Positions 1 through 6,267 of a stretch of 10,501 bases of DNA are shown piece after piece. Below the pieces are notes generated by a model. It had not been told where the DNA came from. It was given only the letters and a program-made list of their open reading frames with translations, and searched no databases. The DNA comes from an uncultured bacterium. Its GTDB lineage: Bacteria; Actinomycetota; Coriobacteriia; Coriobacteriales; Coriobacteriaceae. Each line of letters begins with the position of its first letter. Positions within the stretch are counted from its first letter, which is position 1. Both the position numbers and the translations under genes were made by a program. The stretch spans positions 1-10,501 of the forward strand of contig CAJMRD010000073.1 in NCBI GenBank assembly GCA_905215725.1, given 5' to 3'.

Positions 1-72
1 TACGACAACGAGAACTCCTACACCTCTCAGATGGTCCGCACCATCAAGTACTTCGAGAAGTTCGTTGCTTAA
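1..72 (+). CDS. gap: Glyceraldehyde-3-phosphate dehydrogenase, C-terminal end (partial)
   Basis: Only the last 23 codons are in the window, read in frame 1 and ending in TAA. They begin YDNENSYTSQMVRTIKYF, which matches the very conserved C-terminal helix of GAPDH (usual form WYDNExGYS..RxxDL). The enzyme oxidises glyceraldehyde 3-phosphate to 1,3-bisphosphoglycerate in the cytosol with NAD as the usual acceptor, and so makes the substrate of the next gene, pgk. The gene must start upstream of the window; the catalytic cysteine and NAD-binding domain are not visible. A terminator lies 39 nt after the stop, so gap is probably transcribed mainly apart from pgk. The identification rests on a short stretch, but the motif is distinctive and the neighbours fit. 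Confidence 0.9.
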   Translation, partial: YDNENSYTSQMVRTIKYFEKFVA

Positions 73-110
73 TTTAGCTTTTAGCGAATAGCTCGTTGAG
101 CGTCTAAAGA

Positions 111-156
111 AGGGCGCGGCCTTATAGGGCTTACACCCTAGGGTCGCGTCCTTTTT
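111..156 (+). terminator. Intrinsic terminator after gap
   Basis: Bases 111-121 pair with 142-152 (11 bp with two G-U pairs). An inner TAGGG/CCCTA stem (125-129 with 136-140) closes on a 6-nt loop, CTTACA. The 3' arm runs straight into TTTTT (152-156). This is a typical Rho-independent terminator. It should end the gap transcript, although some read-through into pgk is possible because gap and pgk are commonly co-expressed. Confidence 0.88.
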
Positions 157-166
157 ATAAGAAATC

Positions 167-189
167 GTCTGCCGTAATGGAAGGCAGAC
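167..189 (+). promoter_or_regulatory. Hairpin in the pgk leader
   Basis: GTCTGCC (167-173) and GGCAGAC (183-189) form a perfect 7-bp stem around a 9-nt loop. It lies between the gap terminator and the pgk ribosome binding site and has no U-tract, so it is not a terminator. It could stabilise the 5' end of the pgk mRNA, or the inverted repeat could be a protein-binding site in DNA. The role is inferred; the structure is visible. An ATG inside the loop (177) is in frame with pgk but is not the likely start. Confidence 0.5.
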
Positions 190-195
190 ACGTAC

Positions 196-201
196 GAAAG
201 G
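196..201 (+). promoter_or_regulatory. Ribosome binding site deciding the pgk start
   Basis: GAAAGG at 196-201 lies 11 nt before the ATG at 213. It favours that start over the in-frame ATG at 177, which sits inside a hairpin loop with no purine-rich site at a usable distance. Confidence 0.6.
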
Positions 202-212
202 TAGAAGCAAAC

Positions 213-1403
213 ATGGCCTTTACCAAGAAGACCGTCCGCGACATCGATGTCGACGGCAAGCGCGTTCTCGTCCGCGTTGACTTCAACGTGCCTATCAAGG
301 ATGGCGTCGTTGGCGACACCACCCGTATCAAGGCTGCCCTGCCCACCATCAACTACCTCGTTGAGCACAACGCTCGCGTCATCCTCATGAGCCACCTCGG
401 CCGTCCCGATGGCACCGGCTTCCAGCCCGAGCTGTCCCTCGAGCCCGTCGCCAAGAGGCTCGCCGAGCTCTCTGGTCTCGACGTTGCCTTTGTCGCCGAC
501 ACTTACGGCGAGAAGGCTGCCGAGGCTGTCGCTGCCGTCGAGCCGGGCAAGGTCCTCGTTCTCGAGAACGTTCGTTTCGACAAGCGTGAGAAGAAGAACG
601 ATCCCGAGATCGCCAAGAAGCTCGCTTCCTATGGTGACGTCTTCGTTCTCGATGCCTTCGGCACCGCTCACCGCGCCCAGGGTTCAGTCGTGGGCCCCGC
701 CGCTTACCTGCCTGCCGTCGCTGGCTTCCTGCTTGAGAAGGAGGTCGACACGCTGACCGGCATCTTCGCCGAGCCCGAGCGCCCCTTCGTCGCCATCGTC
801 GGCGGTTCCAAGGTTTCCTCCAAGATCGGCGTTCTCGATCACCTCATCGACTCTGCTGACACCCTGATCATCGGTGGCGGCATGGCCTACACCTTCTTCC
901 TGGCTCAGGGCCTTTCCGTCGGTCAGTCCCTCAAGGAAGAGGACTGGGTCGAGCGCGCCGGCGAGATGCTCAAGAAGGCCGAGGAGAAGGGCGTCAAGAT
1001 CCTGCTCCCCATCGACAACCGCGTTGCCGATCACTTTGGCGAGGACGCTGTCCCCGAGGTTGTCGCTTCCGACGCTATCCCTGACGACCGCGAGGGCATG
1101 GACATCGGTCCTAAGACCGAGGAGCTCTACGCCGAGGCCGTCAAGGGCGCCAAGACTGTGTTCTGGAATGGCCCCATGGGCGTCTTCGAGTTCGACAACT
1201 TCGCTCACGGCACCCAGGCTATCGCCGAGGCTGTCGCCGAGGCCGACTGCACCTCGATCATCGGCGGTGGCGACTCTGTCGCGGCTGTCAACAAGTTCAA
1301 CCTGGCCGACAAGATGAGCTGGATCTCCACCGGTGGTGGCGCTTCCATGGAGCTCGTCGAGGGTAAGGCCCTGCCCGGAGTGGAGGCGCTTCTCGATGCC
1401 TAA
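213..1403 (+). CDS. pgk: Phosphoglycerate kinase
   Basis: Cytosolic glycolytic enzyme that transfers the acyl phosphate of 1,3-bisphosphoglycerate to ADP, giving 3-phosphoglycerate and ATP. The 396-residue product has the normal length for bacterial PGK. Visible family motifs are RVDFNVP (residues 21-27) and SHLGRP (60-65) in the substrate-binding N-domain, VLENVRF and AFGTAHRAQ further on, and the nucleotide-domain glycine motifs GGGDS (351-355) and STGGGA (372-377). An in-frame ATG at 177 would add 12 residues, but the start at 213 has the better ribosome binding site and gives the usual PGK N-terminus. The last 8 bases overlap tpiA, so the two are probably translationally coupled. The gene is intact, with codon use like its neighbours. 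Confidence 0.97.
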   Translation: MAFTKKTVRDIDVDGKRVLVRVDFNVPIKDGVVGDTTRIKAALPTINYLVEHNARVILMSHLGRPDGTGFQPELSLEPVAKRLAELSGLDVAFVADTYGEKAAEAVAAVEPGKVLVLENVRFDKREKKNDPEIAKKLASYGDVFVLDAFGTAHRAQGSVVGPAAYLPAVAGFLLEKEVDTLTGIFAEPERPFVAIVGGSKVSSKIGVLDHLIDSADTLIIGGGMAYTFFLAQGLSVGQSLKEEDWVERAGEMLKKAEEKGVKILLPIDNRVADHFGEDAVPEVVASDAIPDDREGMDIGPKTEELYAEAVKGAKTVFWNGPMGVFEFDNFAHGTQAIAEAVAEADCTSIIGGGDSVAAVNKFNLADKMSWISTGGGASMELVEGKALPGVEALLDA

Positions 1404-2163
1404 TCGCACCCTTCTCATCGCTGGTAACTGGAAGATGAACAACGACGTCGCCGAGGCCGCCAAACTCGCCGACGAGCTGGCTCAGGCTCTGCCCGAGGTT
1501 CCGGCTGGCGTCGAGGTGCTCGTCTGCCCTCCGACCATCGACATCACCACGGTTCATGACCGCATTCAGGCTGCCCCCATCGCCCTCGGTGCACAGAACG
1601 TGTACTGGGAGGCCAAGGGTGCCTTCACCGGTGAGTCCTCTTGCGACATGCTCAAGTCCGCTGGCTGCACCTACTGCATCATTGGCCACTCCGAGCGTCG
1701 TGACTACTTCCACGAGACCGACGAGGACCAGAACAAGAAGGCCAAGGCTCTCGTTGCCGCCGGTCTTGTTCCCGTCTTCTGCTGCGGCGAGTCCCTCGAG
1801 GTCCGCGAGGCTGGCACCTATGTCGAGCACGTCGTGAACCAGGTCAAGGCTGGCCTTGCTGGTCTTGAGATCACCTGCCCCAAGCAGGTCGTCGTCGCCT
1901 ACGAGCCCATCTGGGCCATTGGCACCGGCAAGACCGCTACCGCCGAGGACGCTCAGGAGGTCTGCGGCGCTATCCGTGAGACCCTCAAGGAGATGTTCGG
2001 CGAGGAGCTCGCCAACGGCATCCGCGTTCTCTATGGTGGCTCTGCCAAGCCCGGCAACATTGCCGAGCTCGTCGCCAAGCCCGACGTTGATGGCGCCCTC
2101 GTGGGCGGCGCTTCGCTCAAGGCTGCCGACTTCGCCTCTATGGTCGTCAAGGCAGGCGAGTAG
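1396..2163 (+). CDS. tpiA: Triosephosphate isomerase
   Basis: Interconverts dihydroxyacetone phosphate and glyceraldehyde 3-phosphate in the cytosol. The 255-residue product is a full-length TIM barrel. Active-site features are all present: AGNWKMN with Asn11 and Lys13, IIGHSERR with the electrophile His98, YEPIWAIGTG with the catalytic base Glu170 and the phosphate-gripping loop 6 after it, and YGGS (213-216), which binds phosphate. The start at 1396 lies inside the end of pgk (8-nt overlap), 9 nt after a GGAGG sequence at 1382-1386. A longer in-frame reading would begin inside pgk and spoil the standard N-terminus. gpmI follows after 5 nt, so pgk, tpiA and gpmI form one operon. Nothing is missing. 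Confidence 0.97.
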   Translation: MPNRTLLIAGNWKMNNDVAEAAKLADELAQALPEVPAGVEVLVCPPTIDITTVHDRIQAAPIALGAQNVYWEAKGAFTGESSCDMLKSAGCTYCIIGHSERRDYFHETDEDQNKKAKALVAAGLVPVFCCGESLEVREAGTYVEHVVNQVKAGLAGLEITCPKQVVVAYEPIWAIGTGKTATAEDAQEVCGAIRETLKEMFGEELANGIRVLYGGSAKPGNIAELVAKPDVDGALVGGASLKAADFASMVVKAGE

Positions 2164-2168
2164 GACAT

Positions 2169-3722
2169 ATGGCACAGCGTCATCTTCCCGCACTCCTGAT
2201 CATTATGGACGGCTGCGGCCTGGCTCCGGCCGATGGCGAGAACGCCGTCGCCGCTGCCAAGACGCCCTTCCTTGATAGCCTGTACGAGAAGTACCCCCAC
2301 ACCACGCTCGGCGCTTCGGGCGAGGACGTGGGTCTTCCCGATGGCCAGATGGGCAACTCCGAGGTGGGTCACCTCAACATCGGTGCCGGCCGCATTGTGT
2401 TCCAGGAGCTTTCGCGCATCAACAACGCCATCAAGGACGGCTCCATCGCCAAGAACGAGGTCTTCGTCAAGGCTATGGACGACGTCAAGGCTGACGGCAA
2501 GACTCTCCACCTCATGGGCCTTATGAGCCCTGGCGGTGTTCATTCTCACATGAACCACGTCGAGGCTCTGGTCAAGATGGCTGCCGAGCACGGTGTCAAG
2601 ACCGTTCGCGTCCACGCCTTCATGGATGGCCGCGACGTTGACCCGCAGTCCGGCGCTGGCTACATGAGTGAGTTCTGCGCCTTCCTGGCCAAGATCTCCG
2701 AGGAGACCGGTTGCGACGCTCGCGTTGCCACCGTCTCGGGCCGTTATTGGGCCATGGACCGCGATAATCGTTGGGAGCGCATCCAGCGCGCCTACGACGT
2801 CATGGTCAACGCGTCCGATGCTGATACCGACCCCGTTGCCGGTATTAAGGCCTACTACGAGAAGGATCCGCGCGGCGACGAGTTCGTCGAGCCCTTCGCT
2901 GCCCACAACGAGGGCATCCACGAGGGCGACGCGGCCATCTTCTTCAACTTCCGTCCCGACCGCGCTCGTCAGATGACCCGCGTGTTCACGGACAAGGAAT
3001 TCGACGGCTTTGAGCGCGAGCAGATCAAGCTTTCGCACTTTGTGACGATGACCGAGTACGATCCGACGTTTGACGTCGAGGTCGCCTTCCCCAAGACGTT
3101 CCCCGAGAACGTCCTGGCCGACGTTATCGCTGCCAATGGCCTGAAGCAGCTGCACACCGCCGAGACCGAGAAGTACGCCCACGTGACGTTCTTCCTCAAC
3201 GGCGGCATCGAGGAGCCCAAGGAGGGCGAGGAGCGCGTGCTCGTCGCTTCCCCCAAGGTCGCTACCTACGATCTGCAGCCTGAGATGAGCGCTCCCGAGG
3301 TGACCGAGAAGCTCGTCGCCGCCATCAACGAGGGTCGCGCTGATTTCTACATCGTGAACTTCGCGAACTGCGACATGGTTGGTCACACCGGTGTCTTCGA
3401 CGCCGCCGTTAAGGCCGTTGAGGCTGTTGACGATGCCCTGTCCAAGGTTGTCCCGGCGATTCTCGCCAAGGGCGGCTTTGCGCTGATTACCGCCGACCAC
3501 GGCAACGCCGATCACATGTTTGACGTTGCTTCCGACGGTTCCAAGCATCCGTTTACGGCTCACACCACCAACCGCGTGCCGTTCATCATCGTTGATGAGA
3601 AGGCCAAGCTCACTGGTATCGAGGACGGCCGTCTTTCCGATATCGCTCCGACCATGCTCACCATGGCTGGTATTGAGCCTTCCGCCGAGATGACGGGCCG
3701 CGTGCTCGCCACCGAGGTCTAG
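2169..3722 (+). CDS. gpmI: 2,3-bisphosphoglycerate-independent phosphoglycerate mutase
   Basis: Converts 3-phosphoglycerate to 2-phosphoglycerate through a phosphoserine intermediate, using two metal ions (usually Mn). The 517-residue length is normal for this alkaline-phosphatase-superfamily enzyme. Metal and catalytic residues are visible: Asp14 in MDGCG, nucleophile Ser64 in MGNSEVGHLN, Asp402 and His406 in CDMVGHTG, and Asp443, His444 and His449 in ADHGNADHM. The inserted phosphotransferase domain contains HSHMNHV and the DGRDVDP motif. The first motif is DGCG rather than the usual DGWG. The gene starts 5 nt after tpiA with only a weak purine-rich ribosome site, which suggests coupled translation. 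It ends with two in-frame TAG codons in tandem (3720-3725) and then a strong terminator. This is not the cofactor-dependent GpmA family. Confidence 0.97.
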   Translation: MAQRHLPALLIIMDGCGLAPADGENAVAAAKTPFLDSLYEKYPHTTLGASGEDVGLPDGQMGNSEVGHLNIGAGRIVFQELSRINNAIKDGSIAKNEVFVKAMDDVKADGKTLHLMGLMSPGGVHSHMNHVEALVKMAAEHGVKTVRVHAFMDGRDVDPQSGAGYMSEFCAFLAKISEETGCDARVATVSGRYWAMDRDNRWERIQRAYDVMVNASDADTDPVAGIKAYYEKDPRGDEFVEPFAAHNEGIHEGDAAIFFNFRPDRARQMTRVFTDKEFDGFEREQIKLSHFVTMTEYDPTFDVEVAFPKTFPENVLADVIAANGLKQLHTAETEKYAHVTFFLNGGIEEPKEGEERVLVASPKVATYDLQPEMSAPEVTEKLVAAINEGRADFYIVNFANCDMVGHTGVFDAAVKAVEAVDDALSKVVPAILAKGGFALITADHGNADHMFDVASDGSKHPFTAHTTNRVPFIIVDEKAKLTGIEDGRLSDIAPTMLTMAGIEPSAEMTGRVLATEV

Positions 3723-3747
3723 TAGAAAACAAATATCGTTTTCTAGT

Positions 3748-3782
3748 AAGGGGGTTGTCCACAACCGGACAACCCCCTTTTT
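3748..3782 (+). terminator. Intrinsic terminator of the pgk-tpiA-gpmI operon
   Basis: AAGGGGGTTGTCC (3748-3760) pairs perfectly over 13 bp with GGACAACCCCCTT (3767-3779) around the 6-nt loop ACAACC, and is followed by T residues to 3782. It is one of the clearest Rho-independent terminators in the window and separates the glycolytic operon from secG. Confidence 0.95.
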
Positions 3783-3841
3783 GGTATTTCTGCCATTTCC
3801 GCCCCGTCCTTGAGTGGCAGGTAGGGAAGAGCGGGGGATTG

Positions 3842-3850
3842 TGGTACAGT
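3842..3850 (+). promoter_or_regulatory. Extended -10 promoter candidate for secG
   Basis: TGGTACAGT fits the extended -10 pattern TGnTAnnnT. No convincing -35 box lies at the usual spacing, which extended -10 promoters tolerate. Transcription would start near 3857, leaving a leader of about 30 nt before the secG ATG. The strong terminator just upstream means secG needs its own promoter. This was read by eye only. Confidence 0.45.
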
Positions 3851-3886
3851 ACTGGAGTTTGAACTGTTCTATTAAGGAGCTTATCT

Positions 3887-4141
3887 ATGGGTCCGTTCCA
3901 GATTCTTCTGTTTGTCGTTTGGGCTGTCTCTGCCGTGGCGCTGACGATTCTCGTCCTGATGCATTCCGGTAAGGGCACCGGCGTTTCGGATATGATCGCT
4001 AGCTCGCTGTATAACTCCAGCTCTGCCACGGGCGTCATGGAGCAGAACCTCGATCGCCTGACGGTAATTATGGCCGTTGTTTTTGCCGTGTGCGTCGTCC
4101 TGTGCATGTTCTTCTTCCCGCAGGGCATCGTCGGCTACTAA
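3887..4141 (+). CDS. secG: Preprotein translocase subunit SecG
   Basis: Small integral membrane subunit of the SecYEG channel, which helps SecA-driven export of unfolded proteins. The 84-residue product has the family layout: a first membrane segment at about residues 4-24, a polar stretch with the hallmark HSGKGTGVSDM, and a second membrane segment at about 59-78 ending near the C-terminus. AAGGAG at 3874-3879 lies 7 nt before the ATG. In many Actinomycetota secG directly follows tpiA. Here gpmI and a terminator come between them, and secG appears to be transcribed alone, between its own promoter candidate and its own terminator. Confidence 0.95.
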   Translation: MGPFQILLFVVWAVSAVALTILVLMHSGKGTGVSDMIASSLYNSSSATGVMEQNLDRLTVIMAVVFAVCVVLCMFFFPQGIVGY

Positions 4142-4166
4142 GCATCGGCGTATATACGTTTGCAAT

Positions 4167-4193
4167 GGGTCTCGCAGGTGCGGGACCCTTTTT
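4167..4193 (+). terminator. Intrinsic terminator after secG
   Basis: GGGTCTCGC (4167-4175) pairs with GCGGGACCC (4180-4188) over 9 bp (one G-U) with the tetraloop AGGT, followed by TTTTT (4189-4193) and a further T-rich stretch. It lies 25 nt after the secG stop. Confidence 0.92.
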
Positions 4194-4434
4194 GTTTACA
4201 TATTTGTAACAGAGTCAAAATATCCCCACATACTTCGCCCAACTAAAGAAATTCTCGACCGTTAACCGGAATTAGCCCCAAATCGTGCATAAAATGCGCT
4301 ACTGTATTGCAAAACGTTGGTCCGTTGTGCATAACCAGCCATAGCAGCGGGCGGCGTTTTGATGGTTCGGATCGGATTGTCTCGACATATGTCCGACTGA
4401 ACATTTCTTTGTCCTATCTCATAAGGAGGATGGC
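4194..4434 (+). promoter_or_regulatory. Gene-free leader and promoter region of the opp operon
   Basis: No plausible gene fits in these 241 bases, which are more AT-rich than the flanking genes. The opp promoter must lie here because a terminator stands just upstream. Candidate -10 elements are TAAAAT (4290-4295) and TACTGT (4300-4305), but no -35 box is convincing, so I do not assign one. Possible regulatory structure includes TTACA-TATT-TGTAA (4196-4209) and two copies of GTGCATAA (4285-4292 and 4327-4334). A TCGGAT/GTCCGA inverted pair lies near 4373-4398. If either -10 candidate is used, the leader is about 120-140 nt, long enough for RNA control. I recognise no known riboswitch or T-box. 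Confidence 0.5.
4423..4429 (+). promoter_or_regulatory. Ribosome binding site deciding the oppA start
   Basis: AAGGAGG is an almost perfect anti-16S match 5 nt before the ATG at 4435. It supports that start over the in-frame ATGs at 4447 and 4465 and over the out-of-frame ATG at 4430. The strong site fits the high expression usual for binding proteins. Confidence 0.75.
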
Positions 4435-6111
4435 ATGGCTGATTCTATGTTCCACCAGCCCGTTATGGGTCGTCGCGCCTTTGTCGGCGGCACCCTTGCT
4501 GCGAGCTCCATGGCTTTTCTTGCCGCATGCGGCAAGAAGGGCGGCGACGCTTCCGGTTCTGAGTCCGGTTCGACGCTGAACTTCTACATCAACAACCCGG
4601 TCTGCATCGACCCCTACAATGTCCAGGAGGACCAGGGCACTCAGGTCGAGTACCAGCTCTTTGACGCTCTGACCTCTTATGACGCCGAGAAGGGCGAGAT
4701 CGTTCCGCTGGCTTGCGAGTCCTTTGAGGCCAACGACGACGCCACCGAGTTTACCTTCAAGATCAAGAAGGCCAAGTTCCACAACGGTGACGACGTTACC
4801 TCCAAGTCCTTCAAGCTCGGTTGGGAGCGTCTGGTCAACACCAAGTCGGCCATCGCTACCGAGTACGGCCCTTCCGAGGTCTCCTATCACCTTTCCATGG
4901 TCGAGGGCTATGACGACCTGCTTGCCGGTAACGCCACCGAGCTCAGCGGTGTTACTTGCCCCGACGATGAGACCCTCGTCGTCAAGCTGTCTTCCGCTTA
5001 CGCCGACTTCCCCTTCGTCGCCTCTCACCCGGCTCTGGCCCCGGTTCCCGAGTGCGCCGAGTCCGATGCCAAGAGCTTCTACCTTGCACCGGTCGGTAAC
5101 GGCCCGTTCATGATGGACGGCAAGTGGGAGGATGGTCAGGAGATCAACCTCAAGAAGTTCGACGATTACTATGGCGACAAGGCCAAGATCGATGGCATCC
5201 ACTTCCAGGTCATCAAGGACATGGAGACTGCTTACAAGGAGTTCCAGGCCGGTAACCTCGACGTCTGCGACGTTCCCGTTGCTCAGATCGACGCCGCCAA
5301 GAAGGATCGCGGCGTGTCCAAGGACGGCTACACCATGGGCGACGGCGAGCGCATGCTGCTCGGCTCCGAGCCTTCCACCTACTACCTGACCTGCAACAAC
5401 ACGGCCGAGCCGTTCAACAACGCCGACCTGCGCAGGGGTATCTCCCTGGCCATCAACCGTGAGGCCATCTGCAAGACCATCTTCAAGGGTACCCGTACCC
5501 CCGCCGACGGCATTGTTCCTCCGGGCATCGATGGCTACAAGGAGGGCGCATGGGAGTTCTGCGCCTACGACGTCGACAAGGCTAACGAGTACCTCGACAA
5601 GGTTGCTCCCGCTGACGCCAACGGCGATCGTGGCATTAACGTGACCCTTTCCTACAACCAGGACGGTGGCCACAAGGAGATCATGGAGTCCATCATCGGC
5701 GACCTCGCCAAGGTTGGCGTTACCGCTACTTCCGATACCCCTGAGTGGTCTGCCCTGCTCGAGCAGTATCAGAACTTCAACTATCAGTTCGGTCGTCTGG
5801 GTTGGATTGCCGACTACCCGATCATGGACAACTTCCTGTATCCGCTGTTCCACTCCGACTCCCTCGGTGGCGACAACCGCTCTGGTTACAACAACCCCGA
5901 GTTCGACGCCAAGGTCGACGAGGCTCGTACCACGGTTGACGACGACGAGCGCGTCGCTAAGATGCAGGAGGCCGACGCAATGGTCGCTGCCGACTGCCCG
6001 GTCATCCCGGTGATGTTCTACACGCACACCATCGTCGGCTCCGATCGCATCAAGCACCTCTATGTCGATCCGCAGAAGCATGCCGAGCTGGGTACCGCTG
6101 AGCTCGCCTAA
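4435..6111 (+). CDS. oppA: Oligopeptide ABC transporter, substrate-binding lipoprotein (family 5)
   Basis: Extracytoplasmic receptor that captures peptides and delivers them to the OppBC channel. The 558-residue length is typical of OppA-type family-5 solute-binding proteins. The N-terminus has a twin-arginine-like motif (GRRAFVGG, residues 12-19), a hydrophobic stretch, and a lipobox LAAC whose Cys32 should be lipidated after cleavage. A Gly/Ser-rich linker (about 33-46) then leads into the mature domain. OppA-like segments include YQLFDALTSYD, the FTFKIKKAKFHNGDDVTS region, the PADGIVPPGIDGY motif and the WIADYPIMDNFLYPLF region near the C-terminus. The start at 4435 is chosen by the AAGGAGG site. 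The gene heads the opp operon and is followed by two hairpins before oppB. Peptide length and sequence preference cannot be read from the sequence; dipeptide (DppA-like) or other peptide specificity is possible. Confidence 0.93.
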   Translation: MADSMFHQPVMGRRAFVGGTLAASSMAFLAACGKKGGDASGSESGSTLNFYINNPVCIDPYNVQEDQGTQVEYQLFDALTSYDAEKGEIVPLACESFEANDDATEFTFKIKKAKFHNGDDVTSKSFKLGWERLVNTKSAIATEYGPSEVSYHLSMVEGYDDLLAGNATELSGVTCPDDETLVVKLSSAYADFPFVASHPALAPVPECAESDAKSFYLAPVGNGPFMMDGKWEDGQEINLKKFDDYYGDKAKIDGIHFQVIKDMETAYKEFQAGNLDVCDVPVAQIDAAKKDRGVSKDGYTMGDGERMLLGSEPSTYYLTCNNTAEPFNNADLRRGISLAINREAICKTIFKGTRTPADGIVPPGIDGYKEGAWEFCAYDVDKANEYLDKVAPADANGDRGINVTLSYNQDGGHKEIMESIIGDLAKVGVTATSDTPEWSALLEQYQNFNYQFGRLGWIADYPIMDNFLYPLFHSDSLGGDNRSGYNNPEFDAKVDEARTTVDDDERVAKMQEADAMVAADCPVIPVMFYTHTIVGSDRIKHLYVDPQKHAELGTAELA

Positions 6112-6122
6112 GAGTTTGCAGC

Positions 6123-6160
6123 TTCCGTGAGGGTCAAGTATTTACGTAGACCTCATGGGA
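6123..6160 (+). promoter_or_regulatory. Hairpin immediately after oppA
   Basis: Bases 6123-6132 plus 6134-6135 pair with 6149-6160, a 12-bp stem with one bulged G, a few G-U pairs and a 13-nt loop. No T-tract follows, so it is not an intrinsic terminator. Lying 11 nt past the oppA stop, it could protect the 3' end of a processed oppA mRNA. Function is inferred. Confidence 0.45.
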
Positions 6161-6207
6161 AACATACAGTTCTCCCTAACCTGGGGTAAACTGGCTGATG
6201 GTAATTT

Positions 6208-6240
6208 TGGGATGCCGGTCTGGCGATCGGCATCCCATTT
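6208..6240 (+). terminator. Weak terminator or mRNA-stabilising hairpin between oppA and oppB
   Basis: TGGGATGCCG (6208-6217) and CGGCATCCCA (6228-6237) form a perfect 10-bp stem with a 10-nt loop. Only three T residues follow before AGG, so termination should be partial. This is a familiar arrangement after the binding-protein gene of ABC importers: it lets oppA mRNA accumulate above the permease and ATPase messages. Complete termination is unlikely because I see no clear separate promoter for oppB. Confidence 0.6.
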
Positions 6241-6267
6241 AGGTTAATCCCTAGATAGGGGAGTGGT

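Noticed and set aside
177..212. A 12-residue longer N-terminus for pgk from the ATG at 177
   Set aside because: That ATG lies in the loop of a hairpin without a good ribosome site, and the added residues do not resemble the start of PGK proteins.
2031..3764. A 577-codon open frame on the - strand over gpmI
   Set aside because: Same explanation: a shadow of strong codon bias. It also runs through the gpmI terminator, which no real gene would be expected to do.
4167..4188. A tRNA-like fragment at the GGGTCTCGC/GCGGGACCC hairpin
   Set aside because: Only one stem-loop is present, with no cloverleaf or anticodon arm, and it is directly followed by a T-tract, so it is a terminator.
4142..4434. 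A T-box, riboswitch or small RNA gene in the oppA leader
   Set aside because: Apart from the secG terminator and short repeats, I found no conserved riboswitch core, T-box sequence or anti-terminator pair, and no second terminator before oppA.
4414..6081. A 555-codon open frame on the - strand covering nearly all of oppA
   Set aside because: It is opposite a clearly conserved gene, has no ribosome binding site or family motifs, and has the Leu/Val/Asp/Gly-rich make-up expected when C/G-ending codons are read antisense. The codon bias removes stop codons from that frame.
6187..6207. Possible -10 elements TAAACT and TAATTT before oppB
   Set aside because: No matching -35 box is visible, and a start from TAATTT would fall inside the 6208-6237 hairpin. 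Too weak to call a promoter.
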